Shown here piece by piece: positions 7,111 through 15,623 of a DNA stretch of 45,641 nt. The notes beneath the pieces are model-generated. The model did no database searches and had not been told where the DNA came from. It saw nothing but the letters and a program-made list of their open reading frames with translations. Position numbers and translations under genes: made by a program. Numbering within the stretch: position 1 is the first letter of the stretch; each line of letters opens with the position of its first letter. This stretch comes from an uncultured Methanobrevibacter sp. (GTDB lineage Archaea > Methanobacteriota > Methanobacteria > Methanobacteriales > Methanobacteriaceae), in contig OMVX01000007.1 in NCBI GenBank assembly GCA_900314605.1, positions 1 to 45,641 of the forward strand, read 5' to 3'.

Positions 7111-8925
7111 TTAATCTGAATTATTTAGCATATCTAATTGTTTTTTAGCAGCTTCTCTAATTGGATAAACTGAATATGCTTTATGAATATTTCCATCATC
7201 ATCCATTCTTTCTTCATAATCATTCCTTATTGAATCATTATCACGTATATACTTTAAATTATCTATGTTATTCATGTATTTTACTGCATTTTCACGTTCT
7301 ACTTTCTTTCCATTTTTAGCTATATCAAATAATAAATCTTCTTGAATAGTAGAATCTTCAATCATTAGTATAATATCAATATCTTTAAATTTATTAGCAA
7401 TATTTATGATGGTATCTTGATTTAAATTAGCCTTTTCAACAGCTGCCTTACGTACAAATGGACTAGAATCATTTTTAGCAATGTCTTCTAAAACAAATTC
7501 ATCAGTAATCTTTTTAACAGCAGCTTCACGAACAAATGGACTAGAATCATTTTTAGCATTATAAATTAAAGTAGAATCACCACTAATTTTTTCAAAAGCA
7601 GCTTCACGAACAAATTCATTTTCATCATTTTTTGCAATATCTACTAAAATAATCTCATCACTAATTTCTTCAACTGCACGTTTTCGAACCGAAGCTTCAG
7701 AGGCATTTTTTGCAATATCTATTAAAATTGACTCATCATGAATTTTACTAACAGCTTGACAACCTTTTTTCCAAATATCACTATTTTTTGCAATATCTGC
7801 TAAAACAGACACATCATCAACCATTTCAATAGCTTCTTTATAAGAATATTCATAAGAGCCATAAATAGTTTCATGTGGACAAGTTTTTGCAATAAATTCT
7901 ATACTAAGTTTATTATAAGCTTTTTCACGACAAGGAGTTAATATATGATTTTGAGAAATATTATATAAAATAGGCTCAGATTCAATATTTTCAATAGCTT
8001 CATCAGTAATATCCTTATAATTTGCATTTATTGCAATATTTCCTAAAATAGATTCATCACTGATTTTTTTAAGAGCATTTTGACGAACAGAATAATCAGA
8101 ATCATTTTTAGCAATATATGTTAAGGTAGTTTCATCATTAATCTTTTTAACTGCATCTCTTCGAACATACTCATCCTCATTATTTTTAGCAAGGTCAATT
8201 AAAATTGACTCATCATCTAGCATATCCACACAATATTCATAAATATTTGGATTAGATTTACCAATTTCCATTAAAAGGGAGGAATCATTAATTTTTTTAA
8301 CTGCTTTAGCAGATACTGAATCTGTTTTAGAATTTTTTACAATTTCAATTAAAATTTTTTCATCATTAATCTTTTCAACTGTTTTTAAACCAATATTATC
8401 ATTAGAAGCATTTATAGCAATATCACTTAAGAGAGTATCATCATTAATTTTTTCAAGTGCTTTATAACCAATATCTGTACTAGGAGTGTTTTTTGCAATA
8501 TCTGCTAAAACAGATGTAGTTCCAATATTATTTATAATAATATCAGCAAATTCATCATTTTTACACTCTTTTCCAATATTTGCTAAATAAGATTCATTAT
8601 CTTTAATTTTTTCAATGGCTTTTAAACGAACATCTTTAGATTGGTCTTTATCTTTAGCAATATTAAATAAAATATCTTTATCATTAATATTATTTGTAGC
8701 TTCTAGTCTAACCTCACCTGAAAGAAGTAAATCATTATTAGCAATATCAGCTAAAACAGCATCTGAATTAACCTTTTTTACAGCTTCTAAACGAACTCTC
8801 CAATTTTTATCATTTTTTGCCATATTGGTTATTATTTCCTGATCATCTAATTCTTTTAATGATTCTATTCTCACTTTATAGTCGCTTTGTTCATATTTTG
8901 GTTTAAATAAATCCTTAAATCCCAT
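7111..8925 (-). CDS. HEAT-like repeat protein, about 20 repeats
   Basis: This 604-residue protein is built almost entirely from about 20 tandem units of 26 residues, with the pattern L-x2-IAKND-x4-VR-x2-AV-x-KI-x-DE. Such units fold into paired helices that stack into a solenoid for binding other proteins. There is no signal peptide or membrane helix, so it is cytoplasmic. The N terminus (MGFKDLFKPKYE) matches the out-of-frame N terminus of the gene at 145-1336, making the two paralogues. Units near residues 460-515 are almost identical (AKNDSSPFVR twice), showing recent repeat duplication. Start ATG 8925 follows GGGATATT. The family resembles leucine-rich-variant and HEAT repeat proteins; the binding partner is unknown. 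Confidence 0.85.
   Translation of the reverse strand: MGFKDLFKPKYEQSDYKVRIESLKELDDQEIITNMAKNDKNWRVRLEAVKKVNSDAVLADIANNDLLLSGEVRLEATNNINDKDILFNIAKDKDQSKDVRLKAIEKIKDNESYLANIGKECKNDEFADIIINNIGTTSVLADIAKNTPSTDIGYKALEKINDDTLLSDIAINASNDNIGLKTVEKINDEKILIEIVKNSKTDSVSAKAVKKINDSSLLMEIGKSNPNIYEYCVDMLDDESILIDLAKNNEDEYVRRDAVKKINDETTLTYIAKNDSDYSVRQNALKKISDESILGNIAINANYKDITDEAIENIESEPILYNISQNHILTPCREKAYNKLSIEFIAKTCPHETIYGSYEYSYKEAIEMVDDVSVLADIAKNSDIWKKGCQAVSKIHDESILIDIAKNASEASVRKRAVEEISDEIILVDIAKNDENEFVREAAFEKISGDSTLIYNAKNDSSPFVREAAVKKITDEFVLEDIAKNDSSPFVRKAAVEKANLNQDTIINIANKFKDIDIILMIEDSTIQEDLLFDIAKNGKKVERENAVKYMNNIDNLKYIRDNDSIRNDYEERMDDDGNIHKAYSVYPIREAAKKQLDMLNNSD
7454..7558 (-). repeat. Internal direct repeat in the HEAT-like gene
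   Basis: A 27-nt sequence is present identically at 7454-7480 and 7532-7558. The copies are 78 nt apart, exactly 26 codons or one protein repeat. It encodes the shared AKNDSSPFV segment and marks a recent in-frame unit duplication. Confidence 0.85.
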
Positions 8926-9124
8926 AATATCCCTTTTTGTATCTATTATTTTATTAATTATTTTTCTTAATTTTAGCTTTTGCTTATATATTTCTTTTTT
9001 GATTTGAAACTTTTATAAACTGAAGAAAATCAAAATTATTATTAAATATTAATATAATTGTCTTTTTTTATATACAAATTTTTATTGATAATCTTTTCAT
9101 AAAGAAATTAAGATGTAAAACATG

Positions 9125-9138
9125 TCATAATATTATGA
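9125..9138. promoter_or_regulatory. Candidate operator for the ArsR/SmtB repressor
   Basis: TCATAATATTATGA is a perfect 14-bp palindrome that ends 10 nt before the TATA box of the metal-efflux operon. ArsR/SmtB repressors bind AT-rich inverted repeats at their own promoters. Binding here would compete with TBP/TFB. The assignment is inferred from position and symmetry only. Confidence 0.45.
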
Positions 9139-9148
9139 TATAACAATA

Positions 9149-9156
9149 TTTATATA
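9149..9156 (+). promoter_or_regulatory. TATA box of the metal-efflux operon
   Basis: TTTATATA precedes the repressor ATG at 9200 by 44 nt. This leaves a leader of about 20 nt that contains the ribosome site GTGAT at 9191-9195. Confidence 0.5.
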
Positions 9157-9199
9157 GGATGATATTAATATAAAAATTATAAAATTTAATGTGATAAAA

Positions 9200-9583
9200 A
9201 TGACAGACAAAAATAATCTTGAAAAAAGAGATGATGATATTTGCGAAATAATGGACCCACATGAAGATGTTATCGAAAGAATGAAAACTCATATGATAGA
9301 TGATGAAAAATATCAGGAATTAACAGAGTTTTTTAAAATATTTGGTAACTCTACAAGATTAAAAATAATCTCATTACTTTCATTTGAAGATTTATGTGTT
9401 TGTGATATTTGTGAAACATTAAATTTAAACCAGACAACAGTTTCAAATCAATTAAGAATTTTACGTGCAAATAACATAGTAAAATATGAAAAAGAAGGTA
9501 AAATGGCAAGATACTCACTTACAGACCTTCACATAGAAATGATATATAAAATTGGTTTAGAACATGCCTTAGAAGAAAAATAA
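9200..9583 (+). CDS. ArsR/SmtB family metal-sensing repressor
   Basis: The product is a 127-residue winged-helix repressor. The DNA-recognition helix is TTVSNQLRILRANNIV and the wing is YEKEGKMARYSL. Two metal sites are visible. The alpha-3 type has Cys66 and Cys68 in DLCVCDIC, as in CadC, with Cys15 available from the N terminus. The alpha-5 type is D-x-H-x10-H-x2-E in the last helix (TDLHIEMIYKIGLEHALEEK), the exact SmtB zinc spacing. In this family, metal binding releases the repressor from DNA. I place the start at ATG 9200, since the open frame's earlier GTG (9191) is part of the Shine-Dalgarno GTGAT. The ATPase gene begins 12 nt after the stop, so the repressor should control its own operon. 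The likely signals are Cd, Zn or Pb. Confidence 0.93.
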   Translation: MTDKNNLEKRDDDICEIMDPHEDVIERMKTHMIDDEKYQELTEFFKIFGNSTRLKIISLLSFEDLCVCDICETLNLNQTTVSNQLRILRANNIVKYEKEGKMARYSLTDLHIEMIYKIGLEHALEEK

Positions 9584-9595
9584 AAGGTGTTGTAA

Positions 9596-11893
9596 ATGAA
9601 AGATAATAAATGTTATGACTCTGATTGTAACGAAGAAGAATGTTATGATCCTAAACATTATAATTATATTTGCTTTAATCCTGATTGTGACGATGTTCCC
9701 TGCAAAAACAATGAGCATTATAAAAGAGAACTATTACATGAACATCAAAAAAACACCGATTTTGATGTATATGATCATAGAGAAGATATTGACTATAGTG
9801 AAGATGTTGAAATAAGTCTCTGTGGATGTTCAGATTGTGATGATGATAAAGATAATCATAATCACAGTCACGACCACGATCATCATCATGACCACGACCA
9901 TGAACATGATGACGAATGTAATTGCAATCATCACAAAGAGGACAATAAAAATAGCACCAATGATAATAATGAGGATGATGATGAAGAAGAAGAATTACTT
10001 GCTGAAGGCAAACCATTAATTTATAATAGGCCTATTCAAATTATACTAAGTAGTGGAATATTGTTTATTATAGGACATATTTTAGAAATAATCTCATTTA
10101 ATCCAACAATAACCAATACAATTTTTATAATTAGTGCTTTAATTGGAGGATATCAAATTGCAATTTCAGCATATAAGTCTTTAATCAAAAAACATACTAT
10201 TGGACCTTCACTACTTATGTGTATTGCATGTGCAGCATCATTTATAATAGGACATCCTGAAGAAGGTGCAGCAGTTGCATTATTATACTTTATTGCAGAA
10301 TTCTTAGAAGATTACTCAGAACATAGAGCAAAACACTCCATAAAATCATTAATGGAAATTGCACCAGATACAGCATGTGTAAAAGATGGTGATGCAGAAA
10401 AAATCATTCCTGTTGATGATGTTAACGTTGGAGATGTAGTTATTGTAAAACCTGGAGATAAAATCCCTCTTGATGGTTATATAAGTCAAGGCTCCTCATC
10501 TATAAATCAAGCATCAATTACTGGTGAAAGTTTACCAGTACATAAAGACGTTTCAGATGAAGTATTCTCAGGAACTGTAAATGAAGAAGGATATTTGGAA
10601 ATTGTAGTAACCAAAAAAGCAAAAGATTCTGTAATCAGCAAAATCGTAACATTAGTTAAAAGGTCCCAACTTCACAAATCAGAAACAGAAACATTAGTAG
10701 ATAAAATCGCAAAATATTATACTCCAATAATGATTCTAATATCTGTCTGTGTTGCATGTATTCCACCATTACTATTTAATGGTAACTGGAATATCTGGAT
10801 TTATAAAGCACTTTCAATCATGGTAATCTCATGTCCATGTGCATTTTTAATTTCAACCCCTGTAGGTATGGTCTCATCCATTACAGCTGCAACAAAAAAA
10901 GGAGTTTTAATTAAAGGAAGTTCATATGTTGAAGAAATGAGAAATATTAAAGCTGTAATTCTTGATAAAACCGGAACCTTAACTGAAGGTAAATTAGTAT
11001 TAAGTAAAATTGAAGTAAAAAATGAAGAATTTACTAAAGAGGAAATAATAAAAATATTAGCATCCCTTGAACATAACTCTTCACATCCTATAGCAAAAGC
11101 AATTTTAAACTACGCTGATGAAAATAATATTTCATATGAAGAAATTACAGACTTTAAAAATGTTGCTGGAAAAGGTATTGTAGGATTTTTAAATGGTGAA
11201 GAATATTATGCTGCTAATGAATCATTAATTGAAGGATCTGAATTTAACATATCCAGAGAGGAAATTAACAACTATTCCAGAAAAGGAGAAACAATAATCT
11301 GTCTTGGAAATTCCAAAAGTGTAATTGGAATAATAACTGTAAGTGATAAGATAAGAGACGGTGCAGGAGATGTTATATCTGACCTTAAAAATCAAGGTGT
11401 TAAAACAGTTATGCTTACAGGAGACAATAAACTTGCAGGAGAGAAAGTAGCAAATGAACTTGGTTTAGATTATGTTTATACTGACTTACTACCTGAAGAT
11501 AAATTAAATCTTCTAGATACAATTCGTAATAAATTTGGTGATGTAGCTATGGTAGGAGATGGAATAAATGATGCACCTGCACTTGCAAGGGCAAATATTG
11601 GAATTGCAATGGGAGCAGCAGGTTCTGAAGTTGCTATTGAAACAGCGGATGTTGCATTAATGCAAGATGATATTTCTAAATTACCATATCTATTTACATT
11701 AAGTAGAAAAACTATGGGTATTATCTCCCAGAACATTACACTTGCAATTACTATAAAAATCCTATTTGTAATACTTGCAACACTCGGATTAATCACATTA
11801 ATGATGTCTGTAGGAATAGGAGATTTAGGTTTAACATTACTTGTAATTTTAAACTCATTTAGAATTAGTAGGGTTAAAGATCCTTTATTCTAA
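9596..11893 (+). CDS. Zn/Cd/Pb-exporting P1B-type ATPase with a Cys/His-rich N terminus
   Basis: The 765-residue pump has all core P-type motifs: TGES (309-312), CPC in the membrane helix (413-415), DKTGTLT with the phosphorylated Asp457, the HP motif of heavy-metal ATPases (497-498) and GDGINDAP (from 654). The CPC motif followed by STPVGMVSS, and GDLGLTLLVILNSFRI at the C terminus, fit the Zn/Cd/Pb subgroup (CadA/ZntA) rather than copper pumps. The usual ferredoxin-like HMA domain with GMTCxxC is missing. In its place are about 140 residues rich in Cys, His and Asp. Residues 6-41 carry Cys or His at every fifth position, then a CGCSDC motif and a long His/Asp tract follow. A ribosome site AGGTG (9585-9589) sets the start. 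It is co-transcribed with the repressor. Confidence 0.93.
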   Translation: MKDNKCYDSDCNEEECYDPKHYNYICFNPDCDDVPCKNNEHYKRELLHEHQKNTDFDVYDHREDIDYSEDVEISLCGCSDCDDDKDNHNHSHDHDHHHDHDHEHDDECNCNHHKEDNKNSTNDNNEDDDEEEELLAEGKPLIYNRPIQIILSSGILFIIGHILEIISFNPTITNTIFIISALIGGYQIAISAYKSLIKKHTIGPSLLMCIACAASFIIGHPEEGAAVALLYFIAEFLEDYSEHRAKHSIKSLMEIAPDTACVKDGDAEKIIPVDDVNVGDVVIVKPGDKIPLDGYISQGSSSINQASITGESLPVHKDVSDEVFSGTVNEEGYLEIVVTKKAKDSVISKIVTLVKRSQLHKSETETLVDKIAKYYTPIMILISVCVACIPPLLFNGNWNIWIYKALSIMVISCPCAFLISTPVGMVSSITAATKKGVLIKGSSYVEEMRNIKAVILDKTGTLTEGKLVLSKIEVKNEEFTKEEIIKILASLEHNSSHPIAKAILNYADENNISYEEITDFKNVAGKGIVGFLNGEEYYAANESLIEGSEFNISREEINNYSRKGETIICLGNSKSVIGIITVSDKIRDGAGDVISDLKNQGVKTVMLTGDNKLAGEKVANELGLDYVYTDLLPEDKLNLLDTIRNKFGDVAMVGDGINDAPALARANIGIAMGAAGSEVAIETADVALMQDDISKLPYLFTLSRKTMGIISQNITLAITIKILFVILATLGLITLMMSVGIGDLGLTLLVILNSFRISRVKDPLF

Positions 11894-12375
11894 TTTTAAT
11901 TTTACAATTAAATTAATATTTTTTAAATAAATCTTTATATTTTATTCTTTTTAATATATTTTTTTAATTAATTTTTTTGTTTTTTGAAATGAATCTATTG
12001 ATATATTTTTTTAATCGATATGTTTAATTGGATATTGCTTATTTGATTGTATAATGCTTCTTTTAATTAAAGTTCTTTTATTTCTCTTTTTAAATTTTAA
12101 ATAAAATAATTATACATAAAATAAACACATTTTTTTAATTATTAAATTAATTTTAATTAATTTAAAATATTAGATATATATGAATTTAAAGTTTAATAAT
12201 ATCAAAAACTAATATAATAAATAATTAATAAATAATTAAGATAAAAGTTTAAGGTAATTATAAAATAGTTAGATATTTTAAAAAAAATAATCCACTTAAA
12301 ATAATAGAAATATTTTGAATATTATTATTTTTAAAAACTATTTATATTTAATTTATAAAAGATTAGAGGAAGAAT
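11894..12375. other. Intergenic region, 482 bp
   Basis: Beyond the T runs at its left end, this AT-rich stretch shows no open frame with a ribosome site and no clear RNA structure. A TATA-like CTATTTATATTTAA lies near 12339-12352, upstream of the next gene. Confidence 0.5.
11928..11985 (+). terminator. T-rich terminator after the metal ATPase
   Basis: Several T runs follow the stop codon, including T7 at 11959-11965, T7 at 11972-11978 and T6 at 11980-11985. Archaeal RNA polymerase stops at such oligo-T tracts without needing a hairpin. Confidence 0.5.
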
Positions 12376-12744
12376 ATGGTTAAGTCAAGAATATATCTTG
12401 GAACCTTTTTAATAATAGTAATAGAACTATTTCTAGCGAAATATTCTAGTATTGGCCTATTGTTAATAGGTTTAATTATAGGATTATCCAGCGAAAAAGT
12501 CCTTGAAGGAGCATATGCTGCAGGAGCAAGTGGTTTTTGGGGAATTTTAATCTGTGATATACTATTTATAATTAATATTAAATTTTTAGGATTAAGCTTA
12601 CAGCCTATTTTAGGAGGATTTAATGGTTTTACAGTGTCTGGAAATAAAAGTTACTTACCCATATTTTATGCATTACTCTCAGAAACTATTTCTATTGCTA
12701 TAGCGGGAGCAATTGGAGCTATAATAAGAAAGGTGATTGGATGA
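12376..12744 (+). CDS. Small membrane protein, 122 aa, first of a pair
   Basis: I do not recognise this family. It is highly hydrophobic, with four likely membrane helices (about residues 5-22, 25-40, 52-72 and 96-118) and many small residues (GAYAAGASGFWGIL, SIAIAGAIGAII). The N terminus is positively charged (MVKSR), as expected for cytoplasmic orientation. A purine-rich GAGGA about six nt before the ATG at 12376 serves as ribosome site. The stop overlaps the ATG of the next gene (ATGA, 12741-12744), so the two membrane proteins are coupled and probably form one complex. Transport or membrane organisation is possible, but nothing in the sequence shows a substrate. Confidence 0.75.
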   Translation: MVKSRIYLGTFLIIVIELFLAKYSSIGLLLIGLIIGLSSEKVLEGAYAAGASGFWGILICDILFIINIKFLGLSLQPILGGFNGFTVSGNKSYLPIFYALLSETISIAIAGAIGAIIRKVIG

Positions 12745-13205
12745 AAGTAGTTGAAGATTTACATGATTTTGATTATAGTGTCTTTATAATTGGAACAGCA
12801 ATATTTGTACTTTTACCGGTTATTGCTATAAAAACTGGAATAGAGATATTAACTGCATTTGCAGCTATAGGACCATTTTTTATCGGATACAAATCTAAAA
12901 ATTATAGGGGAGCATTTTCTGTTGCAGGACTTTCAAGTATTTTCTTATGGATAGCTATAATATACGGTGCTCTTGGACAAATAGTAGATATTAACTTAAA
13001 TCCCTACTTATTAAATACCCTTTTATTGATCGTATTAATATTTGTTGGAGGATTTATTGGATCAATGGGGCAGTTATTTAAAGTAAATAGAACTTCAGCA
13101 ATTGAAATGGCAAATAAAAATAAAAAAGGAACTAAAAATGTTAAAAACCAAGTAAAACCAATAGAACAGGGATATAAAAAAGTCTTGAAGAAAATCAAAA
13201 AATAA
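12741..13205 (+). CDS. Small membrane protein, 154 aa, second of a pair
   Basis: I do not recognise this family. It has four hydrophobic helices (about residues 13-30, 33-48, 58-78 and 88-110) and a strongly basic C-terminal tail of about 40 residues (ending VLKKIKK) that should lie in the cytoplasm and could contact nucleic acid or acidic lipid head groups. It is translated from an ATG overlapping the stop of the preceding membrane protein. The pair has its own promoter region and no enzyme gene beside it. It is a clear coding gene of unknown function. Confidence 0.75.
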   Translation: MKVVEDLHDFDYSVFIIGTAIFVLLPVIAIKTGIEILTAFAAIGPFFIGYKSKNYRGAFSVAGLSSIFLWIAIIYGALGQIVDINLNPYLLNTLLLIVLIFVGGFIGSMGQLFKVNRTSAIEMANKNKKGTKNVKNQVKPIEQGYKKVLKKIKK

Positions 13206-13353
13206 GCTCTTGAAAACTATTACAGTAGTAATTTTAGGTAACTGATTAAATAACTATTAATAAAGTACTTGATAAATAAACAAATAAATTAAATACAAAA
13301 TAAATATTTAAATAGTATAATAAAATATATCATTTATAGATATAATAATAAAA

Positions 13354-13363
13354 TTTATAAATA
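13354..13363 (+). promoter_or_regulatory. TATA box for the BASS transporter gene
   Basis: TTTATAAATA lies 21-30 nt before the ATG at 13384, with no ribosome site between, indicating a leaderless transcript. Confidence 0.45.
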
Positions 13364-13383
13364 CTATTTTTATAATTTAATTT

Positions 13384-14334
13384 ATGAAAAGACTGGTTAA
13401 ATTAATAGAGAATTATTATTTTATACTAATTATAATTAGTGTAGTCATTGCTTTTATAAATCCTAATACCTTTAATTGGGTATTGGAAAAGTTTATGGGA
13501 ATAAATATAATAAATGTCCTTTTAGGTGTAATTCTATTTGGGATGGGTACTACATTAAAGGCTGAACACTTTGTAAATGTGTTTAAAAGACCTAAAGAGA
13601 TATTGTTAGGGGTCTCTGCACAGTACTTGATAATGCCCCTATTAGCTTTAACAATTGCAAGTTTATTTTCTTTAAATGAAGCTTTAACCGTTGGTCTTGT
13701 CCTTGTTGGAACAGTTCCAGGAGGAACAGCATCTGATGTTATAACCTTCCTTGCAAAAGGGGATCTAACATTATCAGTATCGCTTACTGCAGTTTCCACA
13801 GTTATTTCACCAATTCTAACTCCAATCATTACATTTATTTTAATTGGAAATGCTATTTCATTTTCTGTAACAGACATGTTCATTTCCACACTTCAAATAG
13901 TAATTATTCCAATTGGATTAGGTTTGTTACTTAATTATAAATTTTCAGACTTTTGTGAAAAATTAAAAGATTATTTACCTACAGTTTCCTCTATTGTAAT
14001 TGCAATAATCGTTGCGGGAGTAGTTGGATCAAATAAGGAAGCTATAATCTGTTCATCCATAATAATAATTTTAGTAATAATTTTACAATATTTCCTTGGA
14101 ATGGCATTAGGAATTATAATTGGTTATTTATCTGGAATGAAACGTAAACAAATTATTACAATTGCCATAGAAATCTGTTTCCAAAATTCAGGATTATCTA
14201 CAAGTCTTGCTAAATCACATTTTCCTACTTTAACTTTAGCTACCGTGCCAGGAGCCTTGTATTCTGTATGGCAAAACTTTGCAGGGTCTATTATAGCTTA
14301 TATATTCACCCGCTATTTTGCTAAAGAAGAATAA
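13384..14334 (+). CDS. BASS-family (bile acid:sodium symporter-like) transporter
   Basis: The 316-residue integral membrane protein has about nine or ten helices and the family's hallmark segments: LFGMGTTLKAEHF in the first third, GTVPGGTASDVITFLAKGD (the sodium-site crossover region) and EICFQNSGLSTSLA (the second crossover with its conserved Glu and Gln-Asn). Known relatives carry bile acids in animals, and pantothenate precursors (PanS) or other organic anions in bacteria, usually driven by sodium. The substrate here cannot be assigned. A small metabolic anion such as pantoate or a keto acid is more likely than bile acid uptake, though the latter cannot be excluded for a gut organism. The transcript appears leaderless. 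It converges with the MFS gene. Confidence 0.88.
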   Translation: MKRLVKLIENYYFILIIISVVIAFINPNTFNWVLEKFMGINIINVLLGVILFGMGTTLKAEHFVNVFKRPKEILLGVSAQYLIMPLLALTIASLFSLNEALTVGLVLVGTVPGGTASDVITFLAKGDLTLSVSLTAVSTVISPILTPIITFILIGNAISFSVTDMFISTLQIVIIPIGLGLLLNYKFSDFCEKLKDYLPTVSSIVIAIIVAGVVGSNKEAIICSSIIIILVIILQYFLGMALGIIIGYLSGMKRKQIITIAIEICFQNSGLSTSLAKSHFPTLTLATVPGALYSVWQNFAGSIIAYIFTRYFAKEE

Positions 14335-14462
14335 TCTGTTATTCTTTTTCATATTGTTGTGATAAGGAGTTATTATACATCCTTTAATCGAAAATTTTGA
14401 AAAATAATATAAATAAATGTAAAAAATATAGGATATTGAAAATAAAATAAAAAATAATTTCA

Positions 14463-15590
14463 CTATACTGCATTAGGATAAGTTTTAATTCTGATTAAAA
14501 CAAATGGAATAGCTAAAACCATCATAATTATTGAACCGATGAAAATATAATTTATATAAGTATTATCAATAATTATACCTCCAATGACAGTTCCAATAAA
14601 TATAGCCAAATTACACATTAATAAAAATATACCATTTGCAAATTCTGGAGATTGTCTAACAGATGAGGTAACCCAATACTGTGAAACAGTATATGCTGAC
14701 CCATCAAAGATTGAAAAAAGCATCAATGCTAAAAACTCATAAAATGGTATTTCAACAAATAAATTCAATATAAACATTACAATTGCAAAACCAACTGGAT
14801 AGAAAAACACTGCCTTTTTAGCATCACGTTTAATTGCATATCCACTTAAAGAGGTTCCAATTATAGAAATTAATCCCATTAAAAATAGAGTAAAGAAGAG
14901 CATTTCTCCATTAATTTCTGTAACTCTTGAAAGATATGTTGGAATGTGATTATAAGTAATACTGATACCTATTATCATAAAGAGAACATAGATTATAGAA
15001 TATAAAAACAATTTGGATTTTGCATGGCCTATTTGCACAATGACAGGTTCTTTATTCCCTTCAAAATTAGGTATAAATAGGATAGTTGCAATTAAAGCAA
15101 TAGAATTTATCAGACAGAACCAAAGCATAGTCCACTGATATCCGAAATTAAACCCTAAGTATGTAGTAATAGAAAGACCTAAAATACTTCCTGCTGATAT
15201 TCCTAAAACAACTTTATTTGTATTATCAGGATCTATTTTACCTATAATTGTTAATGCTGCACTGATAGCAATAGGATATAAAATAGCTGGTATTACTCTA
15301 AAAATTAATCCTACAAAATAATTAGTTATAAACATTTCGATTAAATTGCATAATGCAGTAACAAAAAGAATTATCATAATGATTTTCTTTTTCTCAAATC
15401 TTGAAAATAAGGCAGGAGTTATTAAACTAGAAACACCTAAGACTCCAGCGAAAATACTTGCAAATATACTAGCAACAGTAAATGAAACATGGAAATAAAT
15501 TTGAATTCTAGAAATGATTCCAACTAAACTCAGCATTGTAGACATTGCAAAGCATACCAAGGATAAAGACCAAATTATTTTTTTAACCAT
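14463..15590 (-). CDS. Major facilitator superfamily transporter
   Basis: The 375-residue polytopic protein has 11-12 hydrophobic helices in two halves. The loop after helix 2 (TPALFSRFEKKKIIM) corresponds to the MFS motif A between helices 2 and 3. The opening SLSLVCFAMSTMLSLVGIIS and GLSITTYLGFNFGYQWTMLW in helix 5 resemble the drug:proton antiporter/AraJ group. The substrate is unknown. I use ATG 15590 rather than the TTG one codon earlier. A TATA box at 15612-15623 on the minus strand lies about 27 nt upstream, so the transcript is probably leaderless. Its 3' end meets the BASS gene tail to tail across about 130 bp. Confidence 0.85.
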   Translation of the reverse strand: MVKKIIWSLSLVCFAMSTMLSLVGIISRIQIYFHVSFTVASIFASIFAGVLGVSSLITPALFSRFEKKKIIMIILFVTALCNLIEMFITNYFVGLIFRVIPAILYPIAISAALTIIGKIDPDNTNKVVLGISAGSILGLSITTYLGFNFGYQWTMLWFCLINSIALIATILFIPNFEGNKEPVIVQIGHAKSKLFLYSIIYVLFMIIGISITYNHIPTYLSRVTEINGEMLFFTLFLMGLISIIGTSLSGYAIKRDAKKAVFFYPVGFAIVMFILNLFVEIPFYEFLALMLFSIFDGSAYTVSQYWVTSSVRQSPEFANGIFLLMCNLAIFIGTVIGGIIIDNTYINYIFIGSIIMMVLAIPFVLIRIKTYPNAV

Positions 15591-15611
15591 CAATATTTAA
15601 TTTATTAAATT

Positions 15612-15623
15612 ATTTATATAAAT
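15612..15623 (-). promoter_or_regulatory. TATA box for the MFS transporter gene
   Basis: ATTTATATAAAT is symmetric and lies 22-33 nt before the ATG at 15590 on the minus strand. The spacing matches a leaderless archaeal promoter. Confidence 0.45.

Noticed and set aside
9191-9199. GTG start for the ArsR-type repressor
   Set aside because: GTGAT here is the ribosome site for ATG 9200, so the GTG is not a start. The same logic was applied at 35397 and at the ATG at 17521.
9675-10016. Long His/Tyr-rich open frame antisense to the metal ATPase N terminus
   Set aside because: It is a shadow of the His/Asp-coding tract on the other strand; GAT/CAT codons read backwards give His and Ile, and there is no ribosome site.
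11476-11796. Antisense open frame of 106 codons inside the ATPase gene
   Set aside because: It mirrors a strongly conserved P-type ATPase region and has no start signal.
13416-13889. Antisense open frame of 157 codons inside the BASS transporter gene
   Set aside because: The plus strand encodes clear family motifs over the same bases; the antisense product resembles nothing known.
14340-14400. Ribosome-site-like GTGATAAGGAG after the BASS gene
   Set aside because: No ATG, GTG or TTG opens a useful frame at the right distance; it may be a relic of a lost gene.
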